From Armigeres subalbatus (Eukaryota > Arthropoda > Insecta > Diptera > Culicidae), in assembly GCF_024139115.2 (NCBI RefSeq), contig NW_026942841.1:1-64000 (forward strand): a stretch of 64,000 nucleotides of DNA, given 5' to 3'. This document shows, in pieces, positions 54,771 to 64,000 of this stretch (position 1 is its first letter; each line of letters opens with the position of its first letter). The notes below the pieces were generated by a model that did not search any database, was not told where the DNA came from, and worked only from the letters and a program-made list of their open reading frames with translations. Position numbers and translations under genes: made by a program.

Positions 54771-56729
54771 GACTGGTATGACGGCGAATGTGAGCAGTTA
54801 GTGGAAGAGAAGAATGCAGCATGGGCGAGATTGCTGCAACACCGCACGTGGGCGAACGAGGCACGATATAAACAGGCGCGGAATAGACAAAACTCGATTT
54901 TCCGGAGGAAAAAGCGCCAGCAGGAAGATCGAGACCGTGAAGAAACGGAGCAACTGTACCGCGCTAATAACACACGAAAGTTCTATGAGAAGTTAAACCG
55001 TTCACGTAAGGGCCACGTGCCACAGCCTGATATGTGTAAGGACATAAACGGGAACCTTCTTACGAACGAGCGTGAGGTGATCCAAAGGTGGCGGCAGCAC
55101 TACGAAGAACACCTGAATGGCGATGTGGCAGACGAAGATGGCGGTATGGTGATGGACCTGGGAGAACGCGCGCAGGACATAATTCTACCGGCTCCGGATC
55201 TCCAGGAAATCCAGGAGGAGATTGGCCGGCTCAAGAACAACAAAGCCCCTGGGGTTGACCAACTACCAGGAGAGCTATTTAAACACGGTGGTGAGGCACT
55301 GGCTAGAGCGCTGCATTGGGTCATTACCAAGATTTGGGAGGAGGAAGTTTTGCCGCAGGAGTGGATGGAAGGTGTCGTGTGTCCCATCTACAAAAAGGGC
55401 GATAAGCTAGATTGTAGCAACTACCGCGCAATCACATTGCTGAAAGCCGCCTACAAGGTACTCTCCCAAATTTTATGCCGTCGACTAGCACCAACTGCAA
55501 GGGAGTTCGTGGGGCAGTACCAGGCGGGTTTTATGGGCGAACGCTCCACCACGGACCAGGTGTTCGCCATTCGCCAAGTACTGCAGAAATGCCGCGAATA
55601 CAACGTGCCCACACATCATCTATTCATCGACTTCAAAGCCGCATATGATACAATCGATCGGGACCAGCTATGGCAGCTAATGCACGAACACGGTTTTCCG
55701 GATAAACTGACACGGTTGATCAAAGCGACGATGGATCGGGTGATGTGCGTAGTTCGAGTTTCAGGGGCATTCTCGATTCCCTTCGAAACCCGCAGAGGGT
55801 TACGGCAAGGTGATGGTCTTTCGTGTTTGCTATTCAACATCGCTTTGGAAGGGGTAATACGAAGAGCAGGGATTAACACGAGTGGTACAATTTTCAATAA
55901 GTCCGTCCAGCTATTTGGTTTCGCCGACGACATAGATATTATGGCACGTAACTTTGAGAAGATGGAGCAAGCCTACATCAGACTGAAGAGGGAAGCTAAG
56001 CGGATCAGACTAGTCATCAACACGTCGAAGACGAAGTACATGATAGGAAGAGGTTCAAGAGAAGACAATGTGAGCCACCCACCACGAGTTTGCATCGGTG
56101 GTGACGAAATCGAGGTGGTAGAAGAATTTGTGTACTTGGGCTCACTGGTGACTGCCGAAAATGACACCAGCAGAGAAATTCGGAGACGCATAGTGGCTGG
56201 AAATCGTACGTACTTAGGACTCCGCAAGACGCTCCGATCGAATAGAGTTCGCCGCCGTACCAAACTGACAATCTACAAAACGCTAATTAGACCGGTAGTC
56301 CTCTACGGACACGAGACCTGGACGATGCTCGTGGAGGACCAACGCGCACTTGGAGTTTTCGAAAGGAAAGTGCTGCGTACCATCTATGGTGGGGTGCAGA
56401 TGGCGGACGGTACGTGGAGGAGGCGAATGAACCACGAATTGCATCAGCTGTTGGGAGAACCATCCATCGTTCACACCGCGAAAATCGGACGACTGCGATG
56501 GGCCGGGCACGTAGCCAGAATGTCGGACAGTAACCCGGTGAAAATGGTTCTCGACAACGATCCGACGGGCACAAGAAGGCGAGGTGCGCAGCGGGCAAGG
56601 TGGATCGATCAGGTGGAAGATGACTTGCGGACCCTCCGTAGACTGCGTGGTTGGCGACGTGTAGCCATGGACCGAGCCGAATGGAGAAGACTCTTATATA
56701 CCGCACAGGCCACTTCGGCCTTAGTCTGA
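54771..56729 (+). CDS. Reverse transcriptase ORF of the family B LINE, intact frame
   Basis: An uninterrupted frame of about 650 codons. It starts in the basic linker (WYDGECEQL, RRKKRQQEDRDREETEQL) and proceeds through NKAPGVDQLPGELFKHG, VCPIYKKGDKLDCSNYRAITLL, YQAGFMGERSTTDQVF, FIDFKAAYDTIDRD (~55621, first catalytic Asp), GLRQGDGLSCLLFNIALEGV and FGFADDIDIM (FADD at 55920-55931). It ends with EFVYLGSLVTAEN, LIRPVVLYGHETWTML and WAGHVARMSDSNPVKMVL, and stops 16 bp before the 3' tail. All RT catalytic residues are present. There is no own start codon because the natural protein would begin in the endonuclease, which is frameshifted. Confidence 0.88.
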   Translation, partial: DWYDGECEQLVEEKNAAWARLLQHRTWANEARYKQARNRQNSIFRRKKRQQEDRDREETEQLYRANNTRKFYEKLNRSRKGHVPQPDMCKDINGNLLTNEREVIQRWRQHYEEHLNGDVADEDGGMVMDLGERAQDIILPAPDLQEIQEEIGRLKNNKAPGVDQLPGELFKHGGEALARALHWVITKIWEEEVLPQEWMEGVVCPIYKKGDKLDCSNYRAITLLKAAYKVLSQILCRRLAPTAREFVGQYQAGFMGERSTTDQVFAIRQVLQKCREYNVPTHHLFIDFKAAYDTIDRDQLWQLMHEHGFPDKLTRLIKATMDRVMCVVRVSGAFSIPFETRRGLRQGDGLSCLLFNIALEGVIRRAGINTSGTIFNKSVQLFGFADDIDIMARNFEKMEQAYIRLKREAKRIRLVINTSKTKYMIGRGSREDNVSHPPRVCIGGDEIEVVEEFVYLGSLVTAENDTSREIRRRIVAGNRTYLGLRKTLRSNRVRRRTKLTIYKTLIRPVVLYGHETWTMLVEDQRALGVFERKVLRTIYGGVQMADGTWRRRMNHELHQLLGEPSIVHTAKIGRLRWAGHVARMSDSNPVKMVLDNDPTGTRRRGAQRARWIDQVEDDLRTLRRLRGWRRVAMDRAEWRRLLYTAQATSALV

Positions 56730-56754
56730 TTAAATAAAATAATAATAATAGCTG

Positions 56755-58155
56755 TCTCAAGACCGGTTCTGTGATAGGAATGGTTTTGGATAAACAACTC
56801 AGCGAATAAATGAAGATTGTATAACATTTTTTCACAAAATAAATTGTGTTCTTCAAGAAAAAAATGATTTTTATCTCGCGAGAATTTTTCGTCTTCAAAT
56901 AGTACATATACGATCTTTCCAGACAGACTTTTTCAGAAAATCATTCAATAAGCCTAAATAAATCATCGGCAAATGTCATACAACACATACTTCGTATTAT
57001 GTAGAGTTGACAGAAAATTCTCATAAAATCGAATAGTGAAATATGAAGATTTACAGTATTGTTATTTTGATTTGTTTTTGATATATGTATACTAATACAG
57101 AATACTAGTTCAAAAATTGCATAAGCTAATTTTATTACCCCTAAAGATAAAATAATAACTACCATAGTTTCTACCGAAGCAGAAAACCTGAATTGGTCGG
57201 CCGGGTAATAACCCACACCCCACTGAAATGACTTTTATTTTACGGTGATCGAATTACATAATTTAGTTCGGTCGAGCCGCACCCAGGAAGTGAATTCCAA
57301 TGTAGGGATATTGGGTCCCCTAGTTTGTAACAAAATCATTACTACTCAGGGTATGCAAACATTCGGTTGGAACGGGGTAAGTAGAGGGGTAGACAACAAC
57401 TGTTACCGCATCAAATGGGTGAACTACAACCATCAACCGTGCACGTGAAGAGTTTTTAAAGTGTCTGCTATTTACCCTAGTAATGGATGTGCAACATATC
57501 ACGTGGATACGTTCAGAGGCAAAGTTCTGCAGTAGTAGGGTTATGAGTGCAAGGTCAACTTGTATTATCGGTCCAACTACGGTATCTACACTTCGTCAGG
57601 GTTAGCTGGTTATTATTAGCATATTTTTGTTTTAAGGTAATTCAGGGGAAGGGTAGAGCTTAACATTTGTAACTAATTTGCATCGGAATTATTTTTTAGA
57701 AGGAATTATCTCATTATTAGGTACCGTTAATCGGGGCAGAGTTGGAAGAATCACACTTTAATTTCAATCATCGAAGCCTTCGGCGCAACCAAACGCGCTT
57801 ACGCAGAAAGGAGGAAATAGCGTTTGAGTTTTGGAAGTAGAATAGCATCGTTTCACTTATTCATCGAAAACTCAAATGAGACGCCTTTAATTTGTTCCTT
57901 GTTCCTTGTTAAATTTCCAAGACTGGACGAACCGAAGAAAGTACTGATGTGTTTGTTCACCGTTGGTTTTCGAAAAACGTGTAAAAAAACTATCATTTCT
58001 GTTAGTTGAATTTCTACTCATAACTTCCACGGTATGAGCATCAGCATCATGACTTCGCTAACTCATGAAAGACTAAATTTTACAAAACTGTACAGAGAAC
58101 CAAATATAGGAGTTTTGGAACGGCTCTCGTTGCTATTAGAGACCAAGATCGCTAA
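56755..58155. other. Unassigned sequence
   Basis: No gene was recognised. GGTACCGTTAATCGGGGCAG at ~57721 resembles one end of the mariner-type element at 41231-41767, without a partner end. Confidence 0.3.
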
Positions 58156-58650
58156 TGCGAATCAACGACAAAAGGTCGAAAAGACAAAACGTCAGATTGA
58201 ACAGAAGTTCGAAAGGACAAAAAGGAACAAAACGTCGAAAAAGACAAAAGGTAAGAGAAGAATAAAGACAGAAAAAGGAAGAAAAGAGAAAGGATAAGGA
58301 AGATGGAAGAAGGAAGCATAGATAAGGAAGAAGGAAGAGAATGAAGAAGGAAAAATCAAGAATAAAGAAAGAAGATGGAAAAAGTAAGAAGAAGGAAGAA
58401 GAAAAACGGAAGAAGAAAGGCGGAAGAAAGATTAAGAAAAAAGAAGGAAGATATATAAAGAAAGAAGGAAGAGGGAAAAAAAGAATTGAGATATAAGTAG
58501 AAAGAAGAAACAAAAAAAAAAGAGAAGGAAAAAAATTAAAAAGAAGAAAAACGAAAAAGAAAGAAGAGTCCTTTTCGACATTTTTCTCTTTTTCGACCTT
58601 TTGGTACTTTCGACGATTTATCCTTTTAGACACTTTGTTTTTCGATTTTT
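58156..58650. repeat. Polypurine block with inverted flanks
   Basis: A ~300-bp run of GAAGGAAGAA-type sequence is flanked by CGAAAAGACAAAACGTC / CGAAAAAGACAAAAGG on the left. On the right are the roughly complementary CCTTTTCGACATTTTTCTC and TTTTTCGACCTTTTGG. It looks like a small foldback built of simple words. The long minus-strand phenylalanine/serine-rich open frame is an artefact. Confidence 0.6.
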
Positions 58651-58889
58651 TGTCCCTTAGACCTTGTTAAGAAACTTGAGAACAATATGTTTTGAATTAG
58701 ATAATCTTCACCTGAATTATAAAACTACATTGATTTCAACCCTATGTGCATTTGCACACATTATTACTACAATTCTTACGTCTACTTCATGCACTGTATC
58801 CACTAATGCTTTGTACTACTCGATGTATGTGAGAAGAATCATGATCAAAATAAAATAAGTTAGTTACACAAGATTGTCGAAGGGAACGG

Positions 58890-60010
58890 ACACACATTTT
58901 CTTGTATTGTCGGTGATTTTGCTGAATGATATCCGAAGGATCCATCTCTCGTCGACCTTATTCAGTCATCGTCGCGTATTTCGTTCCGTGGTATTCCGTA
59001 ATCAGTTCCGGAGAAATTTCCTGTCGTTGTCGAAAACAGACCTATTATCCCAACCCCATTTATGCATCCGATCCGTCCACCTAGCTCGCTGCGCTCCACA
59101 CCGTTTTGTATCATCCGGATTCGAAACAAACACCATATTTGCAGAATGTCCTTCTGGCATTCTTGCAACATGCTCTACTCATCGTATCCTTCCAGCTTCA
59201 GCAATCTTGTGAACACATACTGGGCCATAATGTAAGGTGAGATCATGGTTTATCGTCCACCACCGCACACCGTTCACTTGCACACCTCCAAAGATAATCC
59301 TAAGCACGCGTCTCTCGAATATTTAGAGTGCTTGTAAGTCCTCTTCGATCATGGTCCTTTTTCATGTCCCTAGAGGACCACCATTTTGTACTTGGTACAT
59401 TAGGTGCGGGTGTTATTTTTTTAGATCACAGTCTCTTATGGAGCCAATAGTAAGTTGATAGTAAGAACCCAAATTAGATGAGTTTATCCACCACCTTGAA
59501 TGTATCCCCGTCTGTCATAACACTGCTTCCTAAGCCTGTCGCCCTCGATTCCGTCTACTAGCATGTACTTTGTTTTTGAAGCAATCAGCATCTGCCCAAC
59601 GTTTTGGGTGTGTATACAAATCTGCTACCTTTTCAACTAAGTCATTGCCAAACAATGTCTATATCTTCCGCAAAACAAACAAATCGGTTGGATGCAGCGG
59701 GACCATCATCATCATCATCTGTATCTTAGCTGCTACACCCTGTCAAAATCGGAAATGATCAAACCGACTGTAGTGCTCGCCAGAAATCTTCACCTAATTG
59801 TGCACTGTGCACACCATCAATCGTAACTTTTATCAGTCTTGTAAGCTTTCCGGGAAAGCCGTACTTGTCCACAATTTTCAATAGCTTAACCGGTCTGTAC
59901 TGTCGTATGCCGCTTTGATATCAATAAACAAATGAAGCGCTTTGACCTGATATTTATGGTATTTTGAAGGATTTTCTGTAGAGTCGTCAACGCGTCAACG
60001 CCGCTTGATA
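58890..60010 (-). pseudogene. RTE-like LINE (family A) fragment, minus strand, decayed
   Basis: Order on the minus strand: LFIDIKAAYDSTDR (~59960-59900), GFPGKLTRLI-like sequence (~59850), CFAEDIDIV (~59680; the FADD box reads FAED), TKYMLVDGIEGDR (~59570), VVL.GHEK (~59400), RDACLG.IFGGVQ (~59310), EHVARMPEGHSANMVF (~59170) and RCGAQRARWTD (~59090). There are many stops. It matches 4975-5990 of the family A element. Confidence 0.78.
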
Positions 60011-60449
60011 AATACCAACGAATTTAGTCACTACGATGGAACAGACAGAAAACGGAAAATGATCTCCCTATCCAGGGCATAGAGCTTTATGGCTTCTGAA
60101 CCGGTTGACGGCCTCATGATGTCCAAAAAAATGGCCTTAAAGGGTGGCCAGTTCTCGGGCTTTCCGTCGAAGGAAGGGATTGATGCCTTCAGCGGTCGTT
60201 GTTGGATAATGATAATGGTTCACAATTGACGGCGATTGACAAGGAGTAGCGGTTCAAGGCATTATTGCCTCCATCACTGTGCTGTGCTTCGAACGCATCG
60301 TAAGTTTCCATTTGCTCTTACAAACGGACTTTGGGTATTAACACGTACGTCCCCAACCCCCATTTTACGCCAAACTCAAAATTCAAAACCACACAGCTCA
60401 GCCAATTTCTAACGGATTTTCAAGCAATCTACTGGAATCGATCACAAAA
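60011..60449. other. Unassigned sequence
   Basis: No gene was recognised. The satellite structure begins near 60450. Confidence 0.3.
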
Positions 60450-61870
60450 TTCCTATAGTTTTAGGAACCGAAGTCATTTTTTGTCCAATGGCCATGGTTC
60501 CGGAAATATTCCGGGGAGTACTGGGGTTACCTCCCTCCAGGAAAAAATAGTCACTGGCAGATCGGCTTCGAAATCCATCGTGCGACATGTCAAACTTCAT
60601 GATTTTGCAAAACAAGTACACTGGAGGACATTTCGGTGATTTTATATAGAATTGGCCACCCTTCGGGTACTTCCAGGGCCTGGTTCCCTTGGGGAAGTGG
60701 CCAATTTTCATTCAATCTTGGAACCCATCTTGCGACATATCAAACTTCATGATTTTGCAAAACAAGTACACTGGAGTACATTTCGGCGATTTTCGATCGA
60801 ATTGGCCACCCTCCGGGTACTTCCAGGGCCTGGTTTCCTTGGGGAAGTGGCCAATTTTCATTCGCTCTTGGAACCCATCTTGCGACATATCAAACTTCAT
60901 GATTTTGCAAAACAAGTACACTGGAGTACATTTCGGCGATTTTCGATCGAATTGGCCATCCTCTAGGTACTTCCAGGGCCTGGTTCCCTTGGGGAAGTGG
61001 CCAATTTTCATTCGCTCCTGGAACCCATCTTGCGACATATTAAACTTCATGATTTTGCAAAACAAGTACACTGGAGTACATTTCGGCGATTTTCGATCGA
61101 ATTGGCCACCCTCCGGGTACTTTCAGGACCTGGTTCCCTTGGGGAAGTGGCCAATTCTCATTCGCTCTTGGAACCCATCTTGCGACATATCAAACTTCAT
61201 GATTTTGCAAAACAAGTACACTGGAGTACATTTCGGCGATTTTCAATCGAATTGGCCACCCTCCGGGACTTCCAGGGCCTAGTTCCTTGGGAAGTGGCCA
61301 ATTTTCATTCAATCTTGGAACCCATCTTGCGACATATCAAACTTCATTATTTTGCAAAACAAGTACACTGGAGTACATTTCGGCCAATGGAAATGGTTCC
61401 GGAAATATTCCGGGGAGTACTGGGGTTACCTCCCTCCAGGAAAAAATAGTCACTGGCAGATCGGCTTCGAAATCCATCGTGCGACATGTCAAACTTCATG
61501 ATTTTGCAAAACAAGTACACTGGAGTACATTTCGACGATTTTCGATCGAATTGGCCACCATCCGGGTACTTCCAGGGCCTGGTTCCCTTGGGGAAGTGGC
61601 CAATTTTCGTTCAATCTTAGAACCCATCTTGCGACATGTCAAACTTCATGATTTTGCAAATCAAGTACACTGGAGTTCATTTCGAGGATTTTCGATCGAA
61701 TTGGCCACCCTCCGGAAAGGGCCTGGTTCCCTTGGGGAAGTGGCCAATTTTCGTTTATTCTTGGAATCCACCTTGCGGCATGTCAAACTTCATAATTTTG
61801 CAAAACAAGTACACTGGAGTCCATTTCGGTGATTTTCGATCGAATTGGCCACCTTCCGGGTGCTTCCAGG
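60450..61870 (+). repeat. Satellite array S4 (left arm), ~150-bp monomers
   Basis: Units contain CTTCATGATTTTGCAAAACA, AGTACACTGGAGTACATTTC, GATCGAATTGGCCACCCTCC and CTTGGGGAAGTGGCCAATTT. Monomers repeat every ~150 bp from 60590 to 61860. Two positions (60485-60585 and 61384-61490) carry the same variant block (GGTTCCGGAAATATTCCGGG then CTCCAGGAAAAAATAGTCAC), giving a higher-order pattern ~900 bp long. The right arm is inverted at 63438-64000. Confidence 0.9.
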
Positions 61871-62010
61871 TAGACCTGTGCGCTTATTGAAATTTAACCG
61901 GCGTTGGCGTGATAGATCATTTTCAGCCAGCGGCGTCACGCCGTTGGTAATTGGCGACGGCGTGGATCGGCGTGAACCAGTTTCAAGCGCCAAAATTTAT
62001 TCAGAAGTTC
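61871..62010. other. Junction sequence between monomer array and minisatellite
   Basis: About 130 bp of unrelated GC-rich sequence with inverted words (GGCGTCACGCC, GGCGTGGATCGGCGTG). No equivalent exists on the right side, where the minisatellite joins the monomers directly at ~63437. Confidence 0.5.
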
Positions 62011-63437
62011 CTCCAGAAATTCTTCCATAAGTTCCTCCACGAGTTTTTTTAAAAGATCGTCAAGAAATTCCTTTGGACATTCCTCCATATATTTCTCTAT
62101 AAGTGCCTCAGGGAAATTCTTCCAGATACTCCTCCCGGATATCGTCTGGAAGTTCCTTCAGGAAGCTGCTCCAAGAATTACTCCAGGAATTCCTCCGGAA
62201 GTTCCTCCAGGAATTCCTCCGGAAGTTCCTCCAGGAATTCCTCCGGAAGTTCCTCCAGGAATTCCTCCGGAAGTTCCTCCGGAAGTTCCTCCAGAAATTC
62301 CTCCGGAAGTTCCTCCAGGAATTCCTCCGGAAGTTCCTCCAGGAATTCCTCCGGAAGTTCCTCCAGGAATTCCTCCGGAAGTTCCTCCAGGAATTCCTCC
62401 GGAAGTTCCTCCAGGAATTCCTCCGGAAGTTCCTCCAGGAATTCCTCCGGAAGTTCCTCCAGGAATTCCTCTGCGAAGTTCCTCCAGGAATTCCTCCGGA
62501 AGTTCCTCCAGGAATTCCTCCGGAAGTTCCTTCAGGAATTCCTCCGGAAGTTCCTCCAGGAATTCCTCCGGAAGTTCCTCCAGGAATTCCTCCGGAAGTT
62601 CCTCCAGGAATTCCTCCGGAAGTTCCTCCAGGAATTCCTCCGGAAGTTCCTCCAGGAATTCCTCCGGAAGTTCCTCCAGGAATTCCTCCGGAAGTTCCTC
62701 CAGGAATTCCTCCGGAAGTTCCTCCAGGAATTCCTCCGGAAGTTCCTCCAGGAATTCCTCCGGAAGTTCCTCCAGGAATTCCTCCGGAAGTTCCTCCAGG
62801 AATTCCTCCGGAAGTTCCTCCAGGAATTCCTCCGGAAGTTCCTCCAGGAATTCCTCCGAAGTTCCTCCAGGAATTCCTCCGGAAGTTCCTCCAGGAATTC
62901 CTCCGGAAGTTCCTCCAGGAATTCCTCCGAAGTTCCTCCAGGAATTCCTCCGGAAGTTCCTCCAGGAATTCCTCCGGAAGTTCCTCCAGGAATTCCTCCG
63001 GAAGTTCCTCCAGGAATTCCTCCGGAAGTTCCTCCAGGAATTCCTCCGGAAGTTCCTCCAGGAATTCCTCCGGAAGTTCCTCCAGGAATTCCTCCGGAAG
63101 TTCCTCCAGGAATTCCTCCGGAAGTTCCTCCAGGAATTCCTCCGGAAGTTCCTCCAGGAATTCCTCCGGAAGTTCCTCCAGGAACTCCTCCGAAGTTCCT
63201 CCAGGAATTCCTCCGGAAGTTCCTCTAGGAATTCCTCCGGAAGTTCCTCTAGGAATTCCTCCGGAAGTTCCTCTAGGAATTCCTCCGGAAGTTCCTCTAG
63301 GAATTCCTCCGGAAGTTCCTCTAGGAATTCCTCCGGAAGTTCCCCTAGGAATTCCTCCGGATGTTCCTCTAGGAATTCCTCCGGAAGTTCCTCTAGAAAT
63401 TCCTCCGGAAGTTCCTCTAGAAATTCCTCCGGAAGTT
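62010..63437 (+). repeat. 24-bp minisatellite, ~52 units
   Basis: Unit: AGGAATTCCTCC + GGAAGTTCCTCC, two related 12-mers. It is nearly homogeneous from 62180 to 63437, with diverged units at 62010-62180. Sub-variants are spatially clustered: CTCTAGGAATTCC units occupy 63215-63430, and a one-base deletion form (CCTCCGAAGTTCC) recurs near 62858, 62928 and 63190. Because 24 is a multiple of three, both strands are open for hundreds of codons (PPGIPPEV, LQEFLRKF, EELPEEFL patterns), but these are not genes. The AGGAATTCCT core is self-complementary. Confidence 0.95.
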
Positions 63438-64000
63438 CCAAGATAGAACGAAAATTGACCACCTCCCCAAGGGAACCAGGGCCTGGAAGTACCCGGAGGG
63501 TAGCCAATTCGATCGAAAATCGCTGAAATGTACTCCAGTGTACTTGTTTTGCAAAATCATGAAGTTTGATATGTCGCAAGATGGGTTCCAAGAGCGAATG
63601 AAAATTGGCCACTTCCCCAAGGGAACCAGGCCCTGTAAGTACCCGGAGGGTGGCCAATTCGATCGAAAATCTCCGAAATGGACTCCAGTGTACTTGTTTT
63701 GCAAAATCATGAAGTTTGATATGTCGCAAGATGGGTTCCAAGATTGAACGAAAATTGGCCACTTCCCCAAGGGAACCAGGGCCTGGAAGAACCCGAAGGG
63801 TGGCCAATTCTATATAAAATCACCGAAATGTCCTCCAGTGTACTTGTTTTGCAAAATCATGAAGTTTGATATGTCGCAAGATGGGTTCCAAGATTGAACG
63901 AAAATTGGCCACTTCCCCAAGGGAACCAGGCCCTGGAAGTACCCGGAGGGCGGCCAATTCGATCGACAATCTCCGAAATGGACTCCAGTGTACTTGTTTT
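63438..64000 (-). repeat. Satellite array S4 (right arm), inverted, runs off the window
   Basis: The same ~150-bp monomers as 60450-61870 but in reverse orientation (GGCCACTTCCCCAAGGGAAC, TTTGCAAAATCATGAAGTTT). About three and a half units are visible, and the array continues past the end of the window. With the left arm and the minisatellite core it forms a second very large foldback. Confidence 0.9.

Larger units (their letters stand above)
53438..56745 (+). mobile_element. Full-length RTE-like LINE (family B)
   Basis: A 3.3-kb element with a target duplication, a GC-rich leader beginning CGGGCAGCAGGGACTATGTC, an endonuclease, a reverse transcriptase, and a short 3' UTR ending in AATAAAATAATAATAAT. 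It has the same layout as family A (2638-6081), with about two-thirds identical residues in the conserved blocks. It has only two frame breaks (near 54405 and 54770), both upstream of a long intact RT frame, so it is the best preserved LINE in the window. Confidence 0.9.

Noticed and set aside
58136..58633. 165-codon minus-strand frame rich in Phe, Leu and Ser that looks like a multi-pass membrane protein
   Set aside because: Low-complexity translation of a polypurine tract.
60652..61890. Several ~100-200-codon frames such as KLHDFAKQVHWSTFRRFSIELATL
   Set aside because: Translations of the ~150-bp satellite. The same peptide repeats with the satellite period in two frames and on both strands.
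62103..63807. Open frames of 447 codons (plus) and 549 codons (minus) with PPGIPPEV or EELPEEFL repeats
   Set aside because: They are produced by a 24-bp tandem repeat whose length is a multiple of three, so several frames on both strands are open. They run into satellite monomers and have no start context, leader or unique domain.
1..64000. CRISPR arrays, bacterial operons, riboswitches and endogenous viral genes
   Set aside because: Tandem repeats here have no spacer structure. Splice sites, LINEs and MITEs show an insect nuclear genome. No viral protein motifs were seen in the open frames.

Overview
The window looks like gene-poor, repeat-laden chromosomal DNA from a dipteran, most likely a culicine mosquito such as Aedes. 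That assignment is inferred from the repeat types and from intron-style host sequence. No species is proven by the bases alone. Almost all recognisable coding sequence is transposon debris. The one secure host-gene piece is a 116-bp exon on the minus strand at 652-767, with good splice sites, encoding the start of an F-BAR domain of the Cip4/TOCA family. Everything to its right would therefore be upstream of that exon: its first intron and/or 5' flank. Two weaker host signals lie further upstream on the same strand: a TATA/Inr core promoter with a possible untranslated exon (34.25-34.41 kb) and a two-exon small-protein candidate (32.12-32.47 kb).

Layout. 1.3-8.5 kb is a nest of non-LTR retrotransposons. 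An old RTE-like element on the minus strand (family C) is split by a full-length RTE-like element (family A, 2638-6081) with a perfect 12-bp target duplication, next to a third family (D). 8.5-13.8 kb is mostly unassigned and holds several small inverted-repeat elements. At 13.8-14.8 kb is another family C fragment. From 14.8 to 23.95 kb runs a single 5'-truncated I-superfamily LINE (RT, then RNase H, then poly-A). It is cut once by a 1,380-bp hAT-type element (16044-17423) and once by a ~5-kb foldback element whose inverted arms are 151-bp tandem repeats (about 18.1-23.1 kb). The foldback carries at least three further nested insertions.

24-34 kb is largely unassigned, with rearranged RTE scraps, a mariner-like MITE, an inverted 24-bp satellite composite, and two hAT/other MITEs near 33.5 kb. 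35.5-40.1 kb has a family C fragment, then a ~150-bp satellite array interrupted by a 5'-truncated family D LINE (8-bp target duplication) and by a ~1.9-kb unclassified block. 40.5-53 kb holds SINE-like blocks, a mariner-type MITE with perfect 31-bp inverted ends, a Jockey-like RT scrap, a 151-bp satellite array (47.9-49.3 kb) and several hairpin elements. 53438-56745 is a second full-length RTE-like element (family B) with a target duplication. 56.8-60.4 kb has unassigned sequence, a polypurine block and a decayed family A copy. 60.45 kb to the window end is a second large inverted structure: ~150-bp monomers, a ~1.3-kb block of a 24-bp minisatellite, then the monomers inverted.

No intact transposase or frameshift-free complete LINE was found. 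The main interest is the insertion chronology, which can be read directly from target duplications, and the recurring ~150-bp satellite monomers used as arms of giant foldback structures.
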